A stretch of DNA of 64,000 nucleotides, from positions 44,574 through 108,573 of the forward strand of contig NZ_JALJYC010000005.1 in assembly GCF_024170405.1 (NCBI RefSeq), in the 5' to 3' direction. The notes under the pieces are model-generated. The model worked only from the letters and a program-made list of their open reading frames with translations, was not told the origin of the DNA and ran no database searches. Position numbers and translations under genes: made by a program. This DNA is from Neisseria perflava (lineage in GTDB: Bacteria; Pseudomonadota; Gammaproteobacteria; Burkholderiales; Neisseriaceae). Shown one piece after another: positions 10,654 through 21,022 of this stretch. Numbering within the stretch: position 1 is the stretch's first letter; every line of letters starts with the position of its first letter.

Positions 10654-10817
10654 AGAACCTGTATTCATAAGATTGATAGATGGATTTTTGTTGGATAATC
10701 ATACGAATACAAGGCGGATTTTTGCGCCAATAGTGGACTATTGGCGTAAAAGTCCAACGCAGTCGGCGTGTGATTCGACAATAAAAAGACGCTATCAAGA
10801 TAGTGAATGCAGGTTCT
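10654..10817. repeat. Palindromic 164-bp repeat element, copy 1
   Basis: The element begins AGAACCTGTATTCATAAG and ends with GAATGCAGGTTCT. The whole length folds as one imperfect palindrome with arms of about 80 bp, centred on CCAATAGTGGACTATTGG. Related copies lie at 12147-12309 and 56685-56846. There is no coding capacity. It looks like a MITE-type nonautonomous element; possible TA flanks suggest a TA-targeting transposase, which is inference. Confidence 0.85.
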
Positions 10818-10836
10818 TATTTCAATCAAACACCAA

Positions 10837-10876
10837 AAGGCCGTCTGAAACGGCAATATCCGTTTTCAGACGGCCT
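10837..10876 (-). terminator. DUS hairpin terminator behind trpB
   Basis: AAGGCCGTCTGAAAC at 10837-10851 pairs with GTTTTCAGACGGCC at 10862-10875, 20 bases after the trpB stop. Confidence 0.75.
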
Positions 10877-10896
10877 CATTATTGGAAGAAATCGGC

Positions 10897-12099
10897 TTAC
10901 AGCTCAATGCCTTTCAATTTCGCCACGGTATTGATGTCTTTGTCGCCACGGCCGGACAGGTTCACCAAAATCACTTGGTCTTTGCCCATTTTCGGCGCAT
11001 TTTCTACCGCCCACGCCATCGCATGACTGGATTCCAGCGCGGGGATAATGCCCTCGTATTGACACAATAAATCAAACGCAGCCAAGGCTTTATCATCGGT
11101 GGCGGCGGTGTATTCCACGCGGCCGATGTCGTGCAGGTAGCTGTGTTCCGGGCCGATACCCGGATAGTCCAAACCGGCGGACACCGAGTGCGTACCCAAG
11201 ACCTGACCGTTTTCATCCTGCATTAAATAGCTGCGGAAACCGTGCAACACGCCCGCCGGCGCGCCGCTGCTGATGGGCGCTGCATGATCCAGCGTATCCA
11301 AGCCGTAACCGCCCGCTTCCACACCGACCAAGCGCGTTTTTTTCTCGCCGATATACGGATAAAACAGGCCGATGGCGTTCGAGCCGCCGCCGACGCAGGC
11401 CACGGCGATGTCCGGCTGGCGGCCGATGGCTTTTTTCATCTGTTTTTTCGCTTCGTTGCCGATCACACATTGGAAATCGCGCACCATTTCCGGATACGGA
11501 GTCGGGCCGGCCGCCGTGCCGATGATGTAAAACGTATCGTCAACCCGCGCCACCCACTCGCGCATGGCCTCGTTCATCGCGTCTTTGAGCGTACGGCTGC
11601 CGCTATCGACGCTGACCACGTTCGCCCCCAGCAGTTTCATGCGGAACACATTGGGCGACTGGCGGATAATATCGTCCGCGCCCATATACACATCGCAGGT
11701 CATACCGAAACGCGCGGCCACGGTTGCCGTAGCCACGCCGTGTTGACCGGCGCCGGTTTCCGCAATCACGCGCTTTTTACCCATGCGCTTGGCCAGCAGC
11801 GCCTGACCGATGGCATTGTTGATTTTATGCGCACCAGTATGGTTCAAATCCTCGCGTTTGAGCCAAATCTGCGCCCCACCCAAATGCGCGCTCAAGCGTT
11901 CGGCGTGGTAAACCGGGCTCGGACGGCCGACGTAATACTTCAAAACATCCTCAAACTCCGCCCAAAAAGCGGGGTCTTTTTTCGCGTCTTTATAGGCCTT
12001 TTTCACTTCGGCCAATACCGGAATCAGCGTTTCGGCCACAAACAGACCGCCGTGTTCGCCAAAAAAACCCTGCTTGTCGGGCGCATGGTAGTTTTTCAT
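10897..12099 (-). CDS. trpB: Tryptophan synthase beta chain
   Basis: This is the PLP enzyme joining indole and serine to tryptophan, working with TrpA. It has 400 residues. PLP lysine is Lys92 in [12 protein letters not shown]; the phosphate-binding loop is GGGSNAIG; the N-terminal [15 protein letters not shown] segment is typical of TrpB1. The ATG at 12099 follows AAAGGAT. trpA is not adjacent, which is notable because trpBA is usually an operon. The gene is bracketed by two copies of the palindromic repeat (10654-10817 and 12147-12309) in the same orientation. trpF is 0.9 kb upstream, separated by a glycosylase gene. Confidence 0.97.
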   Translation of the reverse strand: MKNYHAPDKQGFFGEHGGLFVAETLIPVLAEVKKAYKDAKKDPAFWAEFEDVLKYYVGRPSPVYHAERLSAHLGGAQIWLKREDLNHTGAHKINNAIGQALLAKRMGKKRVIAETGAGQHGVATATVAARFGMTCDVYMGADDIIRQSPNVFRMKLLGANVVSVDSGSRTLKDAMNEAMREWVARVDDTFYIIGTAAGPTPYPEMVRDFQCVIGNEAKKQMKKAIGRQPDIAVACVGGGSNAIGLFYPYIGEKKTRLVGVEAGGYGLDTLDHAAPISSGAPAGVLHGFRSYLMQDENGQVLGTHSVSAGLDYPGIGPEHSYLHDIGRVEYTAATDDKALAAFDLLCQYEGIIPALESSHAMAWAVENAPKMGKDQVILVNLSGRGDKDINTVAKLKGIEL

Positions 12100-12146
12100 C
12101 TTTTTTATCCTTTGGGTGGGCGACGGCTTGAGGCCGTCTGAAAGTA

Positions 12147-12309
12147 AGAACCTGTATTCATAAGATTAATAGATGGAATTTTATTGGATAATCATACGGA
12201 TACAAGGCGGATTTCTGCGCCAATAGTGGACTATTGGCGCAGAAATCCAACGCAGTAGGCGTGTGATTAGCCAATAAAAGCCGCTATTAAGATTGTGAAT
12301 GCAGGTTCT
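12147..12309. repeat. Palindromic 163-bp repeat element, copy 2
   Basis: This has the same ends as copy 1 (AGAACCTGTATTCATAAG at the left, GAATGCAGGTTCT at the right), with the central GCGCCAATAGTGGACTATTG conserved. It lies upstream of trpB, in the same orientation as copy 1 behind trpB. Flanking bases are ..GTA and TAAG, compatible with a TA duplication. Confidence 0.85.
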
Positions 12310-12348
12310 TAAGAGAACAATGGGTTGATTATAGGGTTTCAGACGGCC

Positions 12349-12933
12349 TTACACCAGCCCCGCATACTCAAAAAATGCCCGATACGCCGCTGTTTTCTTA
12401 TCCAGGCTCAAGGGATAGGCGCGGGAAGTCGAGGGCAGACGGGTCAGGGTCAGGTTGCGTCCGCCAAACGGAAAGGCGACGGTTTCGCCGGTTTTCGGCA
12501 GTTTGATTTTTTCAGGCAGCAAGCCCAGCAAGACTTCCGTGGCTTTGCCACCGGTGGTGCAGATATGGCGGCAGTCGGGCATTTGCGCCAATACGTCTGC
12601 CAGCGGAACGGCTTCGACCACCTGCAAAAATTTGTCCGAGGCATTGTCATGGCCGCGTATCGCCTTCCACACCGTCGGGCAGGAGGCAATGCCGCGCTCG
12701 TGAAGAAACGCGGTGATTTTGTCGCCGTCAAACGCTTTTTCATCGGGCTTTTTAAAATGCTCGGCGTCGTTGAAAAATATCCGCCCGAACACGCGCCACA
12801 TGTCGTTTTGGAAATTGGGATAATGAAACTGCATGGCGCGTTTGTCGTCTTTGGGCGGAAACGAGCCCATCATCATTACCGTGGCTTTGGGCGGGAGAAC
12901 GGGCGGAAAAGGATGGGTTTCGATTTCAGGCAT
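12349..12933 (-). CDS. Uracil-DNA glycosylase superfamily protein
   Basis: This 194-residue protein is probably a base-excision DNA glycosylase. MMGSFPPKDD near residue 20 occupies the place of the superfamily's catalytic loop, followed by FHYPNFQNDMWRVFGRIFF, which resembles the Y-x-N-P/FW region of Mug/TDG and the hypoxanthine-DNA glycosylase-type families. RLPSTSRAYP near residue 165 resembles the C-terminal active-site motif (PSPSxR). I cannot place it confidently among the Mug, HDG or other branches. The stop falls at a DUS. It lies between trpF and trpB on the same strand; no functional link to tryptophan synthesis is evident. Confidence 0.7.
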   Translation of the reverse strand: MPEIETHPFPPVLPPKATVMMMGSFPPKDDKRAMQFHYPNFQNDMWRVFGRIFFNDAEHFKKPDEKAFDGDKITAFLHERGIASCPTVWKAIRGHDNASDKFLQVVEAVPLADVLAQMPDCRHICTTGGKATEVLLGLLPEKIKLPKTGETVAFPFGGRNLTLTRLPSTSRAYPLSLDKKTAAYRAFFEYAGLV

Positions 12934-13031
12934 TTTTTATTTTCTTGATTCCGTTATATTTTTTAAATAGAAAACGTGAATTTCGGCAAGCGCAACCGCC
13001 ATCATGGTTGCGCCGTACTGATGCAAAGTTT

Positions 13032-13652
13032 TCAGACGGCCTGCGCCGCTTTGACAAACGCCACTACTTTCTCATGGTCTTTCACGCCGCCGCTTTGTTC
13101 CACGCCGCCGGATACATCCACCGCTGCCGCGCCGCTGATTCGGATGGCGGCGGCGACGTTTTCCGGTGTCAGGCCGCCCGCCAAAATCCACGGTTTGCCC
13201 TGATATTCGCGCAACAGATTCCAATCGAAGCTGATACCCGTGCCGCCGTATTCGTCGGGGTGGTAGGCGTCGAACAAAATGGCGCGGGCATGAGGGAAAC
13301 GCGCCGAGGCCGTCTGAATATCGGCGGCGTTTTGCACGCGCACGGCTTTGAGATACGGGCGCTCGAATTGGCGGCAGAAATCGTCTTCCTCATCGCCGTG
13401 AAACTGAATCACATCAATCGGCACTTGGCACAGAATCTCGCGAATGCGCTCGGCGCTTTCGTTGACAAACAAAGCCACCACGCTGACAAAGGGCGGCAGC
13501 GCAGCCACCACCGCCTGCGCCTGAGCGATGGTTACGGCGCGTTTGCTTTTGGCGTAAAACACCAGCCCGACAGCATCTGCGCCTGCCTCTGCTGCGGCGC
13601 GAGCATCTTCGGGGCGGGTAATGCCGCAGATTTTGGTACGGATTTTTGACAT
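13032..13652 (-). CDS. trpF: Phosphoribosylanthranilate isomerase
   Basis: TrpF isomerises N-(5-phosphoribosyl)anthranilate in tryptophan synthesis. It is a 206-residue TIM barrel with [11 protein letters not shown] (catalytic Cys) at the N-terminus, VQFHGDE in the middle, catalytic Asp in FDAYH, and phosphate-binding [11 protein letters not shown] and VDVSGGVE. The ATG at 13652 starts the family sequence; the open frame extends to 13883, but that part translates intergenic repeats. The stop codon TGA is supplied by a DUS (GCC GTC TGA), giving a C-terminal Ala-Val. Confidence 0.96.
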   Translation of the reverse strand: MSKIRTKICGITRPEDARAAAEAGADAVGLVFYAKSKRAVTIAQAQAVVAALPPFVSVVALFVNESAERIREILCQVPIDVIQFHGDEEDDFCRQFERPYLKAVRVQNAADIQTASARFPHARAILFDAYHPDEYGGTGISFDWNLLREYQGKPWILAGGLTPENVAAAIRISGAAAVDVSGGVEQSGGVKDHEKVVAFVKAAQAV

Positions 13653-13958
13653 AGTGGAGGTTCCTGTGCGGGTTATAGTGAAATAAGTAAAAAACCAAAC
13701 TGCGTAGATTGGGATGAAATCCCAATAGAAGTTTAGGTAAATGTTGGGTTTACAACCCAACCTACACCGTATCGATGGTTTGGTTTTTAGATTGTCCTGT
13801 AAGGATGGATGTAGGGCGGGGTAGCAACCCCGCTGTTTTTCAGACGGCGTAGGCAACTGCGTTTCCAGGCCAATTATAGGCATTTCCCCGCCTTTTTGAT
13901 ACCCGCAGGCAATCGGCGTTACAATAGCCTCTCTTTATTTTTCAGACGGCCTTTTCCC
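13653..13958. other. Intergenic region with short inverted repeats
   Basis: A gene-free stretch between the divergent trpF and MnmC-like genes. It holds small palindromes: TTGGGAT..ATCCCAA (about 13708-13724), TTGGGTTTACAACCCAA (13743-13759) and GGGGTAGCAACCCC (about 13818-13831), then two DUS copies, the second (13941-13952) only six bases before the next ATG. Such repeats are common neisserial intergenic filler. No small ORF stood out. Confidence 0.6.
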
Positions 13959-15566
13959 ATGACCTGCCTTGCTTGGAACGGCGTTCCGCCCGTTCATGAA
14001 TTGTTGGCGGCAATAAACGCGCAGCGCGGTACGCTGCATTTGCTGCTTTGCCTGACCGACCACACGCTGCCCGTGTTCGCCGCCAATTCCGCTGCGCCGG
14101 AGGAAGGCCGTCTGAAAAAGCGGCTCGATGACGCGGTGCAATGCCTGCAATTTAACGGCATGAATATGGTAGAACATTTCTTGCCCGATGTGCATTTATG
14201 GCTGGTGCCGCCTGCCTGCGCAGGCCGTCTGAACGAATATTTCGGCGATGAAACCCTAAATTGGCAAACCGCAGCCGTGCCGCAGCAGCCCTTGGCGGCG
14301 GTCAAACCGTGGTTCAGGCCGTCTGAAAACCGCACTATGCCCGAGCATGTGCTCATCATCGGCGCGGGCATTGCGGGCGCGGCCACGGCGCGGCTCTTGG
14401 CGGATAAAGGCGTGGGCGTAACCGTATTGGAAGCGCGGGGCGTGGCGCAGGGCGGCTCGGGCAACCGGCAGGGCTTGCTGTATGCCAAAATTTCGCCGCA
14501 CCCGACCGAGCAGACCGAACTGCTGCTGGCGGGTTACGGCTACACGCGGCGTTTGTTGGAAAAGCTGCTGCCCGGGGCGGATTGCTGGGGCGCAGGCGGC
14601 GTGGTTCATTTGAATTTTGACGACAAAGAGCGGCAGCGCCATCAGGCTTTGGCGGCGCAAAACCGCCATGCCCACTTGTATCACGCCGTATCGCAAGCCG
14701 ATATCCGCGAAATTTCAGGATTGGATTTTGGTGTCGATGGCCTGTATTGGCCGCAAGGCGTATGGCTCAATCCGCCCGCCGTGGTACGCGCCCTGCTCGA
14801 CCATCCGCTGATTGAAGTGCGCGAACACACGCCCTTATTATCGGCGCAACACGACGGCCAAAGCTGGACGGCGCACACGCCAAGCGGCGATTTCTGCGCC
14901 AGCCATCTGGTCTATTGTATGGGCGCGCACAGTCCGACCGCCGCCGACCTGAATATCGCCGTGCTGCCCTACCGCCAAATCCGCGGACAAACCGGCGTGG
15001 CGCAGGCATCCGCGTTCTCGCAGCATTTGCGCTGCGCCGTATCCGGCGAGAGCTACATCAGCCCCGCATGGCAGAATCAGCATTGCTACGGAGCGACCTT
15101 CGGCCTCAACAGCGCCGACGAGCATTGGTATCTCGAAGAAGAGCAAGAAAACCGCGCCGCCCTGCAAACCTTGCAACCCGAGTTGGCGCAATCCCTGTTT
15201 TCAGACGGCCTTAATCCTTTATCACAATCTCCCGGCCACGCCGCCTTGCGCTGCGACAGCCCCGACCACTTACCCCTAGTCGGCGCACTCGGTGACATCG
15301 CCTCCATGCAAAACGTGTACGCCAAACTCGCGCTGGACAAAAACTACCGCCTCGATGCGCCCTGCCCCTACCTGCCAAACGCCTACCTCAACACCGCCCA
15401 CGGCACGCGCGGCTTGGCCACCGCCCCGATTTGCGCGGCGGCTGTCGTGGCAGAAATATTGGATTTGCCCAACCCCTTGTCCCAACGCCTGCGCACCGCG
15501 CTGCACCCCAACCGCACCGTTATCCGCGCCATGGTGCGGCAGCAGCCGCTGTTGCCTGAATCATAA
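13959..15566 (+). CDS. mnmC: FAD-dependent tRNA cmnm5U34 oxidoreductase, MnmC C-terminal type
   Basis: Residues from about 127 to 535 match the MnmC2 domain, which oxidises cmnm5(s2)U34 to nm5(s2)U34 in tRNA: dinucleotide site HVLIIGAGIAGAATARLLADKG, GSGNRQGLLYAKISPH after it, and the late motif LDKNYRLDAPCPYLPNAYLNTAHGTRGLATAP. The usual MnmC1 methyltransferase (about 250 residues) is missing. In its place are 126 residues with no SAM motif that I can see, joined by a segment encoded by a DUS (FRPSENRTM). An internal ATG at 14337 sits exactly at the domain start. The ATG at 13959 follows a DUS. A standalone MnmC2 start at 14337 is possible. Confidence 0.82.
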   Translation: MTCLAWNGVPPVHELLAAINAQRGTLHLLLCLTDHTLPVFAANSAAPEEGRLKKRLDDAVQCLQFNGMNMVEHFLPDVHLWLVPPACAGRLNEYFGDETLNWQTAAVPQQPLAAVKPWFRPSENRTMPEHVLIIGAGIAGAATARLLADKGVGVTVLEARGVAQGGSGNRQGLLYAKISPHPTEQTELLLAGYGYTRRLLEKLLPGADCWGAGGVVHLNFDDKERQRHQALAAQNRHAHLYHAVSQADIREISGLDFGVDGLYWPQGVWLNPPAVVRALLDHPLIEVREHTPLLSAQHDGQSWTAHTPSGDFCASHLVYCMGAHSPTAADLNIAVLPYRQIRGQTGVAQASAFSQHLRCAVSGESYISPAWQNQHCYGATFGLNSADEHWYLEEEQENRAALQTLQPELAQSLFSDGLNPLSQSPGHAALRCDSPDHLPLVGALGDIASMQNVYAKLALDKNYRLDAPCPYLPNAYLNTAHGTRGLATAPICAAAVVAEILDLPNPLSQRLRTALHPNRTVIRAMVRQQPLLPES

Positions 15567-15571
15567 AACCG

Positions 15572-15609
15572 AGGCCGTCTGAAAGCCGATTCAATATTTT
15601 CAGACGGCT
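15572..15609 (+). terminator. DUS hairpin terminator behind the MnmC-like gene
   Basis: AGGCCGTCTGAAA at 15572-15584 pairs with TTTTCAGACGGCT at 15597-15609, shortly after the stop. Confidence 0.7.
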
Positions 15610-15723
15610 AAACTGCCGTTTAAACCCGTTTGTATTACGCATACCGTTTTTTTCACCGCCACACCGCTGTTTCATTTACAATGTCCGCCCCTGAATATGC
15701 ACACATCCCCTTTGAATATCCCC

Positions 15724-16425
15724 ATGCGCTACTACGGAACCATTATCCGCTGGAATGAAAAACGGCAATTCGGCGCTATTCGCGAAGACGCCACCGGCGC
15801 GGAAATTTTTGCGCCGCTGTATGCCTTCGATTCCGATTACGTCCCCGCCGAAGGGCTGCGCGTGTCGTTTGACATCGCCAAAGGCCGACGCGGGCGCGAT
15901 GAAGCCCAAAACATCCGCCCTGCCGCACCCGACGGCGATATGCCTGTCCGCACGCTGTTTACCCCCAATACGCCATCACGCCCGCGCCGCAGCTATACGG
16001 CGCCTCTGACGGCCATGCTGGTGCTGGCTTGTTTGGCGGTTGCGGGCTGGTTCGGCTACGGCTATTGGCAGGACTACCGCGCCGCGCAGTTGGCCGAGCA
16101 AAACAAGGTCTTGGTTGACGAAGTGGCGGATAAAATGAAATCCGAGCGGCGGGCGTGGATGAATGCGGTGCAAAACAAACCTGCGACGGCCGCCCCCAAA
16201 GCTGCCCAATCCAAGCCCAGCACCACGCCGTCTGAAAAATCCCAATTCACCTGCGACGGCCGCCAACATTGCTCGCAAATGCGTTCTGAAGAAGAAGCCC
16301 GCTATTTCAGCCGATATTGCCCCAACACCGAAATGGACGGCGATAACGACGGCATTCCTTGCGAATGCGGCGTCGGCAGCGAAAACCGCTGCGGCGATAA
16401 AGGCGGACGCCGTTCGCGCCGATAA
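15724..16425 (+). CDS. Cold-shock domain / excalibur membrane protein
   Basis: This protein has three parts. Residues 1-70 are a cold-shock-like OB domain (RYYGTIIRWNEKRQFGAI, then IFAPLYAF and VSFDIAKGRRGRDEAQNI). A single hydrophobic helix follows at about 95-115 (LTAMLVLACLAVAGWFGYGY). The C-terminal region (about 185-225) is an excalibur Ca-binding motif with Cys and acidic residues: FTCDGRQHCSQM, then DGDNDGIPCECG. The linker is Ala/Lys/Pro-rich and includes a DUS-derived TPSEKS. The topology suggests a cytoplasmic OB domain and a periplasmic excalibur module. An ATG at 15697 would add nine residues; I chose 15724 because the OB domain begins there. The function of this architecture is unknown. 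Confidence 0.78.
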   Translation: MRYYGTIIRWNEKRQFGAIREDATGAEIFAPLYAFDSDYVPAEGLRVSFDIAKGRRGRDEAQNIRPAAPDGDMPVRTLFTPNTPSRPRRSYTAPLTAMLVLACLAVAGWFGYGYWQDYRAAQLAEQNKVLVDEVADKMKSERRAWMNAVQNKPATAAPKAAQSKPSTTPSEKSQFTCDGRQHCSQMRSEEEARYFSRYCPNTEMDGDNDGIPCECGVGSENRCGDKGGRRSRR

Positions 16426-16442
16426 ACAATATGAAAACCTTG

Positions 16443-16486
16443 AGGCCGTCGGAAACACAGAGCGCGTGTGTTTCAGACGGCCTTTT
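16443..16486 (+). terminator. Hairpin terminator with a degenerate DUS arm
   Basis: AGGCCGTCGGAAACACA (one base off the DUS) pairs with TGTGTTTCAGACGGCCTTTTT; the stem extends beyond the DUS core and ends in five T. Confidence 0.8.
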
Positions 16487-16507
16487 TGATGTAAAATACC
16501 GCCCTAA

Positions 16508-18247
<1,740 letters not shown>

Positions 18248-18267
18248 GCCGACATCGGCAGGCACAT

Positions 18268-18310
18268 AAAGGCCGTCTGAAACGGATTGTTTCCGTTTCA
18301 GACGGCCTTG
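18268..18310. terminator. Bidirectional DUS hairpin terminator
   Basis: AAGGCCGTCTGAAACGGA pairs with TCCGTTTCAGACGGCCTT across a short loop between the convergent argS and EamA permease genes. Confidence 0.85.
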
Positions 18311-18327
18311 TCGCTATACAGCCACCT

Positions 18328-19221
18328 CTATTTCCGATATGCCGTTTTTTTCTTGCCGCCTGTCGCATTCAATACTGCCACGGCAATAATCAGCGCGACC
18401 CCCGCATATTGCAGACTGCCGAGGCGTTCGTCCAAGAATACCTCCGCCAGCAAAACGGCAGTAAACGGTTCAAATACGGTAAACACCGCTGCTTTGGCCG
18501 CCGACATTTTTTCCAAACCTTTAACAAACAGGAAAAAAGCAGCCACCGTACCGACCAGCGACATACCGATTGCCGACAACCATGCCGCCCAGTCCTGCTG
18601 CGCCAGCTTACCGAATGCAGTATGAGTGGCTGGCAACAGCAGCAACACCAGCGCAGGACAGCAAATCGAGGTAAAGAACACCAACATCGGCGGATTACCC
18701 AGCATAGCGCGTTTGCCCAATACGCCGTATAAAGCATAGCAGATACCTGCGCCCAATCCGGCGGTAATCCCAGCTGTGTCGGCAGCTCCGCCACCGGTCA
18801 TGGTCAAGCCGACCCCAGCGGCGGCTACTACTGTCAGCAGCGCTTGGCGGCGGGTAATGCCCTCGCCCAAAATCATGCGGGCAAAAATCAGGCTCCACAC
18901 CGGCGCGGTATACAGCAAGGCCACCGCCAGCGACGAGCCGACCCGCGCCACCGCCGCAAAATACAGCAGACTCATGCCCAATACGCCGATAAACGACTGC
19001 ACCGCCAAAAACGGAAGCTGACGCATGCGCAGCTGCTTCAGATACGGCAGAAAGTAGCGCAAGGCAGACAGCAGCAACACGGCGGCAATCACTATCCGCA
19101 ACGCCGCCACTTCCCCACCGCTGAACGACAAGCGGTTGAGGGTTGCACCCAATACGCCGAGCGTCCCCCAGCAGACCGCACCCGAAACCACCTGTATCAT
19201 GCCTGTGGTTTGTGTATTCAT
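18328..19221 (-). CDS. EamA/DMT-family transporter
   Basis: This is a drug/metabolite-transporter superfamily permease of 297 residues with ten predicted hydrophobic helices in two EamA repeats (first from GAVCWGTLGVLG, second from GAGICYALYGVLGKRA). RVGSSLAVALLYTAPVW and FEPFTAVLLAEVFLDE are the conserved ends of the two repeats. Substrate unknown. It is on the same strand as, and 78 bases behind, the aldehyde dehydrogenase gene, with only degenerate DUS between, so it may be the last gene of the catabolic unit or simply a neighbour. Confidence 0.9.
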   Translation of the reverse strand: MNTQTTGMIQVVSGAVCWGTLGVLGATLNRLSFSGGEVAALRIVIAAVLLLSALRYFLPYLKQLRMRQLPFLAVQSFIGVLGMSLLYFAAVARVGSSLAVALLYTAPVWSLIFARMILGEGITRRQALLTVVAAAGVGLTMTGGGAADTAGITAGLGAGICYALYGVLGKRAMLGNPPMLVFFTSICCPALVLLLLPATHTAFGKLAQQDWAAWLSAIGMSLVGTVAAFFLFVKGLEKMSAAKAAVFTVFEPFTAVLLAEVFLDERLGSLQYAGVALIIAVAVLNATGGKKKTAYRK

Positions 19222-19299
19222 GGTTTCCCTGTTCCCAATTTTCAGACGGCCTTATCAGGGATATTTCCCGAACAAGGCCATCTGAAAACAGACTAACCC

Positions 19300-20778
19300 T
19301 TATTCCACAAACCAAACGGTTTTGGTCTGCATATACTGCTCGAAGGCTTCCACGCCTTTGTCGCGCCCGCCGAAACCCGACTGCTTGTAGCCGCCGAACG
19401 GCGTGGCCGCACTGCCCTCGGAAAAGCCGTTGACCGACACCACGCCCGCCTGAATCTGCCGCGCAACACGGTGGGCACGGCTGAGGTTTTGCGTGTAAAA
19501 CGACGCGGCCAAGCCGTAAATGGTGTCGTTGGCCAGAGCGACGGCTTCTTCTTCGGTTTTGAAGGTGGTTACGCCGGAAATAGGGCCGAAAATTTCTTCG
19601 CGGAAAATCGTCATTTCGGGCGTAATGCCGTCAAACAGGGTCGGTTCGATGTACCAACCACTGCCCAAATCCTTGCGGATATTACCGCCGAACACGACTT
19701 TTCCGCCCTCTTGTTTGGCAATTTCCAAATATTCGGCCACTTTTTCAAAATGGCGCTGCTCCACCATCGGGCCGAACAAAACGCCTTCTTCGCGCGGGTC
19801 ACCGACTTTCCATGCTTTGACCGCCTCGGCCAGTTTCGCCAACAGCGTATCTTTGATTTTTTCATCCACCAAAATGCGCGAACCGCTGCTGCAATTTTCG
19901 CCCATATTCCAAAACGACGAAGCCAAAATATGCGGTACGGCTTTGTCCAAATCGGCATCGTCGAAGATAATCTGCGGGTTTTTACCGCCGCACTCGAGCA
20001 CGACTTCCTTCATATTGCTCTTGGCCGAATATTCCAAGAAATACGCGCCCACTTCCGAAGAACCAGTAAACGCCACCATATCGACGCCGTGGTGCATACC
20101 CAATGCGCGGCCGACTTTGCTGCCCGAGCCGCACACCAATGTCAGCGCACCTTGCGGCACGCCTGCTTCATAAGCCAGTTCAATCAGGCGGTGTGCGCTC
20201 AAGGTGGTAATCGCCGCCGGTTTCACAATGACGGAATTGCCCGCTGCCAGCGCGGGAACGACTTTCCAAGCAAACATCAGCGCAGGGAAATTCCACGGTA
20301 ACACGCAGGCCACCACGCCGATGGGCTCGTGCACAATCATGGCAGTGACATCGCTGCCGCTCGGCGCAACACGGTCAAACGATTTATCCAGATATTCGGC
20401 GTAGAAATAAAACGTATCAATCGTCGCGGGCAAATCGGTATTGCGGCATTCGTCTATGGGTTTGCCCGCGTCGATGCAGTCGAGCGCGGCCAATTCTTCG
20501 GCGTGTTCTTCCACCAATTGCGTCCAACGCAGCATGATTTTACGGCGTTCCGCAGGCGACAGTCCTGCCCAGCTCTGTTCGGCAAAGGCCTGCCGTGCGG
20601 CGGCAACGGCGGCATCGACATCGGCTTCATCGCTGTCGGCAATCGTGCCGATGACGCTGTTGTCAATCGGCGTGCGGTTTTCCAAAGTGCGGCCGTTGCC
20701 GCTGTGATTGGGAATCAAATTAACGGCATGCAACGCGCCCGCTTGCGCGGCTTCAAAAATCTGTGCGGCGGTTTTCAT
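19300..20778 (-). CDS. NAD(P)-dependent aldehyde dehydrogenase
   Basis: This aldehyde dehydrogenase has 492 residues. Catalytic Cys296 is in NMGENCSSGSRIL, general base Glu262 in LECGGKNP, and Asn163 in PWNFP. The sequence most resembles the PuuC/4-guanidinobutyraldehyde type (gamma-glutamyl-gamma-aminobutyraldehyde or similar semialdehydes). It is last of five minus-strand catabolic genes, suggesting that it oxidises a semialdehyde made by the DapA-family lyase. If the route is hydroxyproline-like, the substrate would be alpha-ketoglutarate semialdehyde; that is inference. I chose the ATG at 20778, which follows AAGGAATTTTTG; the adjacent TTG is a weaker choice. Confidence 0.88.
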   Translation of the reverse strand: MKTAAQIFEAAQAGALHAVNLIPNHSGNGRTLENRTPIDNSVIGTIADSDEADVDAAVAAARQAFAEQSWAGLSPAERRKIMLRWTQLVEEHAEELAALDCIDAGKPIDECRNTDLPATIDTFYFYAEYLDKSFDRVAPSGSDVTAMIVHEPIGVVACVLPWNFPALMFAWKVVPALAAGNSVIVKPAAITTLSAHRLIELAYEAGVPQGALTLVCGSGSKVGRALGMHHGVDMVAFTGSSEVGAYFLEYSAKSNMKEVVLECGGKNPQIIFDDADLDKAVPHILASSFWNMGENCSSGSRILVDEKIKDTLLAKLAEAVKAWKVGDPREEGVLFGPMVEQRHFEKVAEYLEIAKQEGGKVVFGGNIRKDLGSGWYIEPTLFDGITPEMTIFREEIFGPISGVTTFKTEEEAVALANDTIYGLAASFYTQNLSRAHRVARQIQAGVVSVNGFSEGSAATPFGGYKQSGFGGRDKGVEAFEQYMQTKTVWFVE

Positions 20779-20980
20779 CAAAAATTCCTTAATGGTTGAA
20801 ACCCCGCCATTTATGGCGGTAGAATCAGGGTCTATTCAAGCGGGGCGTAACCCCGTCTGAATCAGGGCAACACATAGGGCTGCGCCTTATGTGCAGTCCT
20901 GTGTGTTGAAACATCTTTTCTTTCCTTTGAGGTTTAAAGTTCGGCCTTTTCAGACGGCCTGAATATCCGACGTGCGGGTT

Positions 20981-21020
20981 GTACAGGCCGTCTGAATATT
21001 CCCGTTCAGACGGCCTGTAC
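20981..21020 (-). terminator. DUS hairpin between the lyase and dehydrogenase genes
   Basis: GTACAGGCCGTCTGAA (20981-20996) is exactly repeated in inverse at 21005-21020, a 16-bp stem with an 8-base loop, three bases after the lyase stop. The remaining 200 bases up to the dehydrogenase start hold a further DUS and the short palindrome GCCATTTATGGC. Confidence 0.75.
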
Positions 21021-21022
21021 GG

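Noticed and set aside
10654..10817. Palindromic repeat as a Correia (CREE/NEMIS) element
   Set aside because: The ends AGAACCTG.. differ from the TATAGTGGATTAA-type Correia termini, although size and hairpin form are similar.
13653..13883. N-terminal extension of trpF
   Set aside because: The extra codons are intergenic repeats; the TIM barrel begins at the ATG at 13652.
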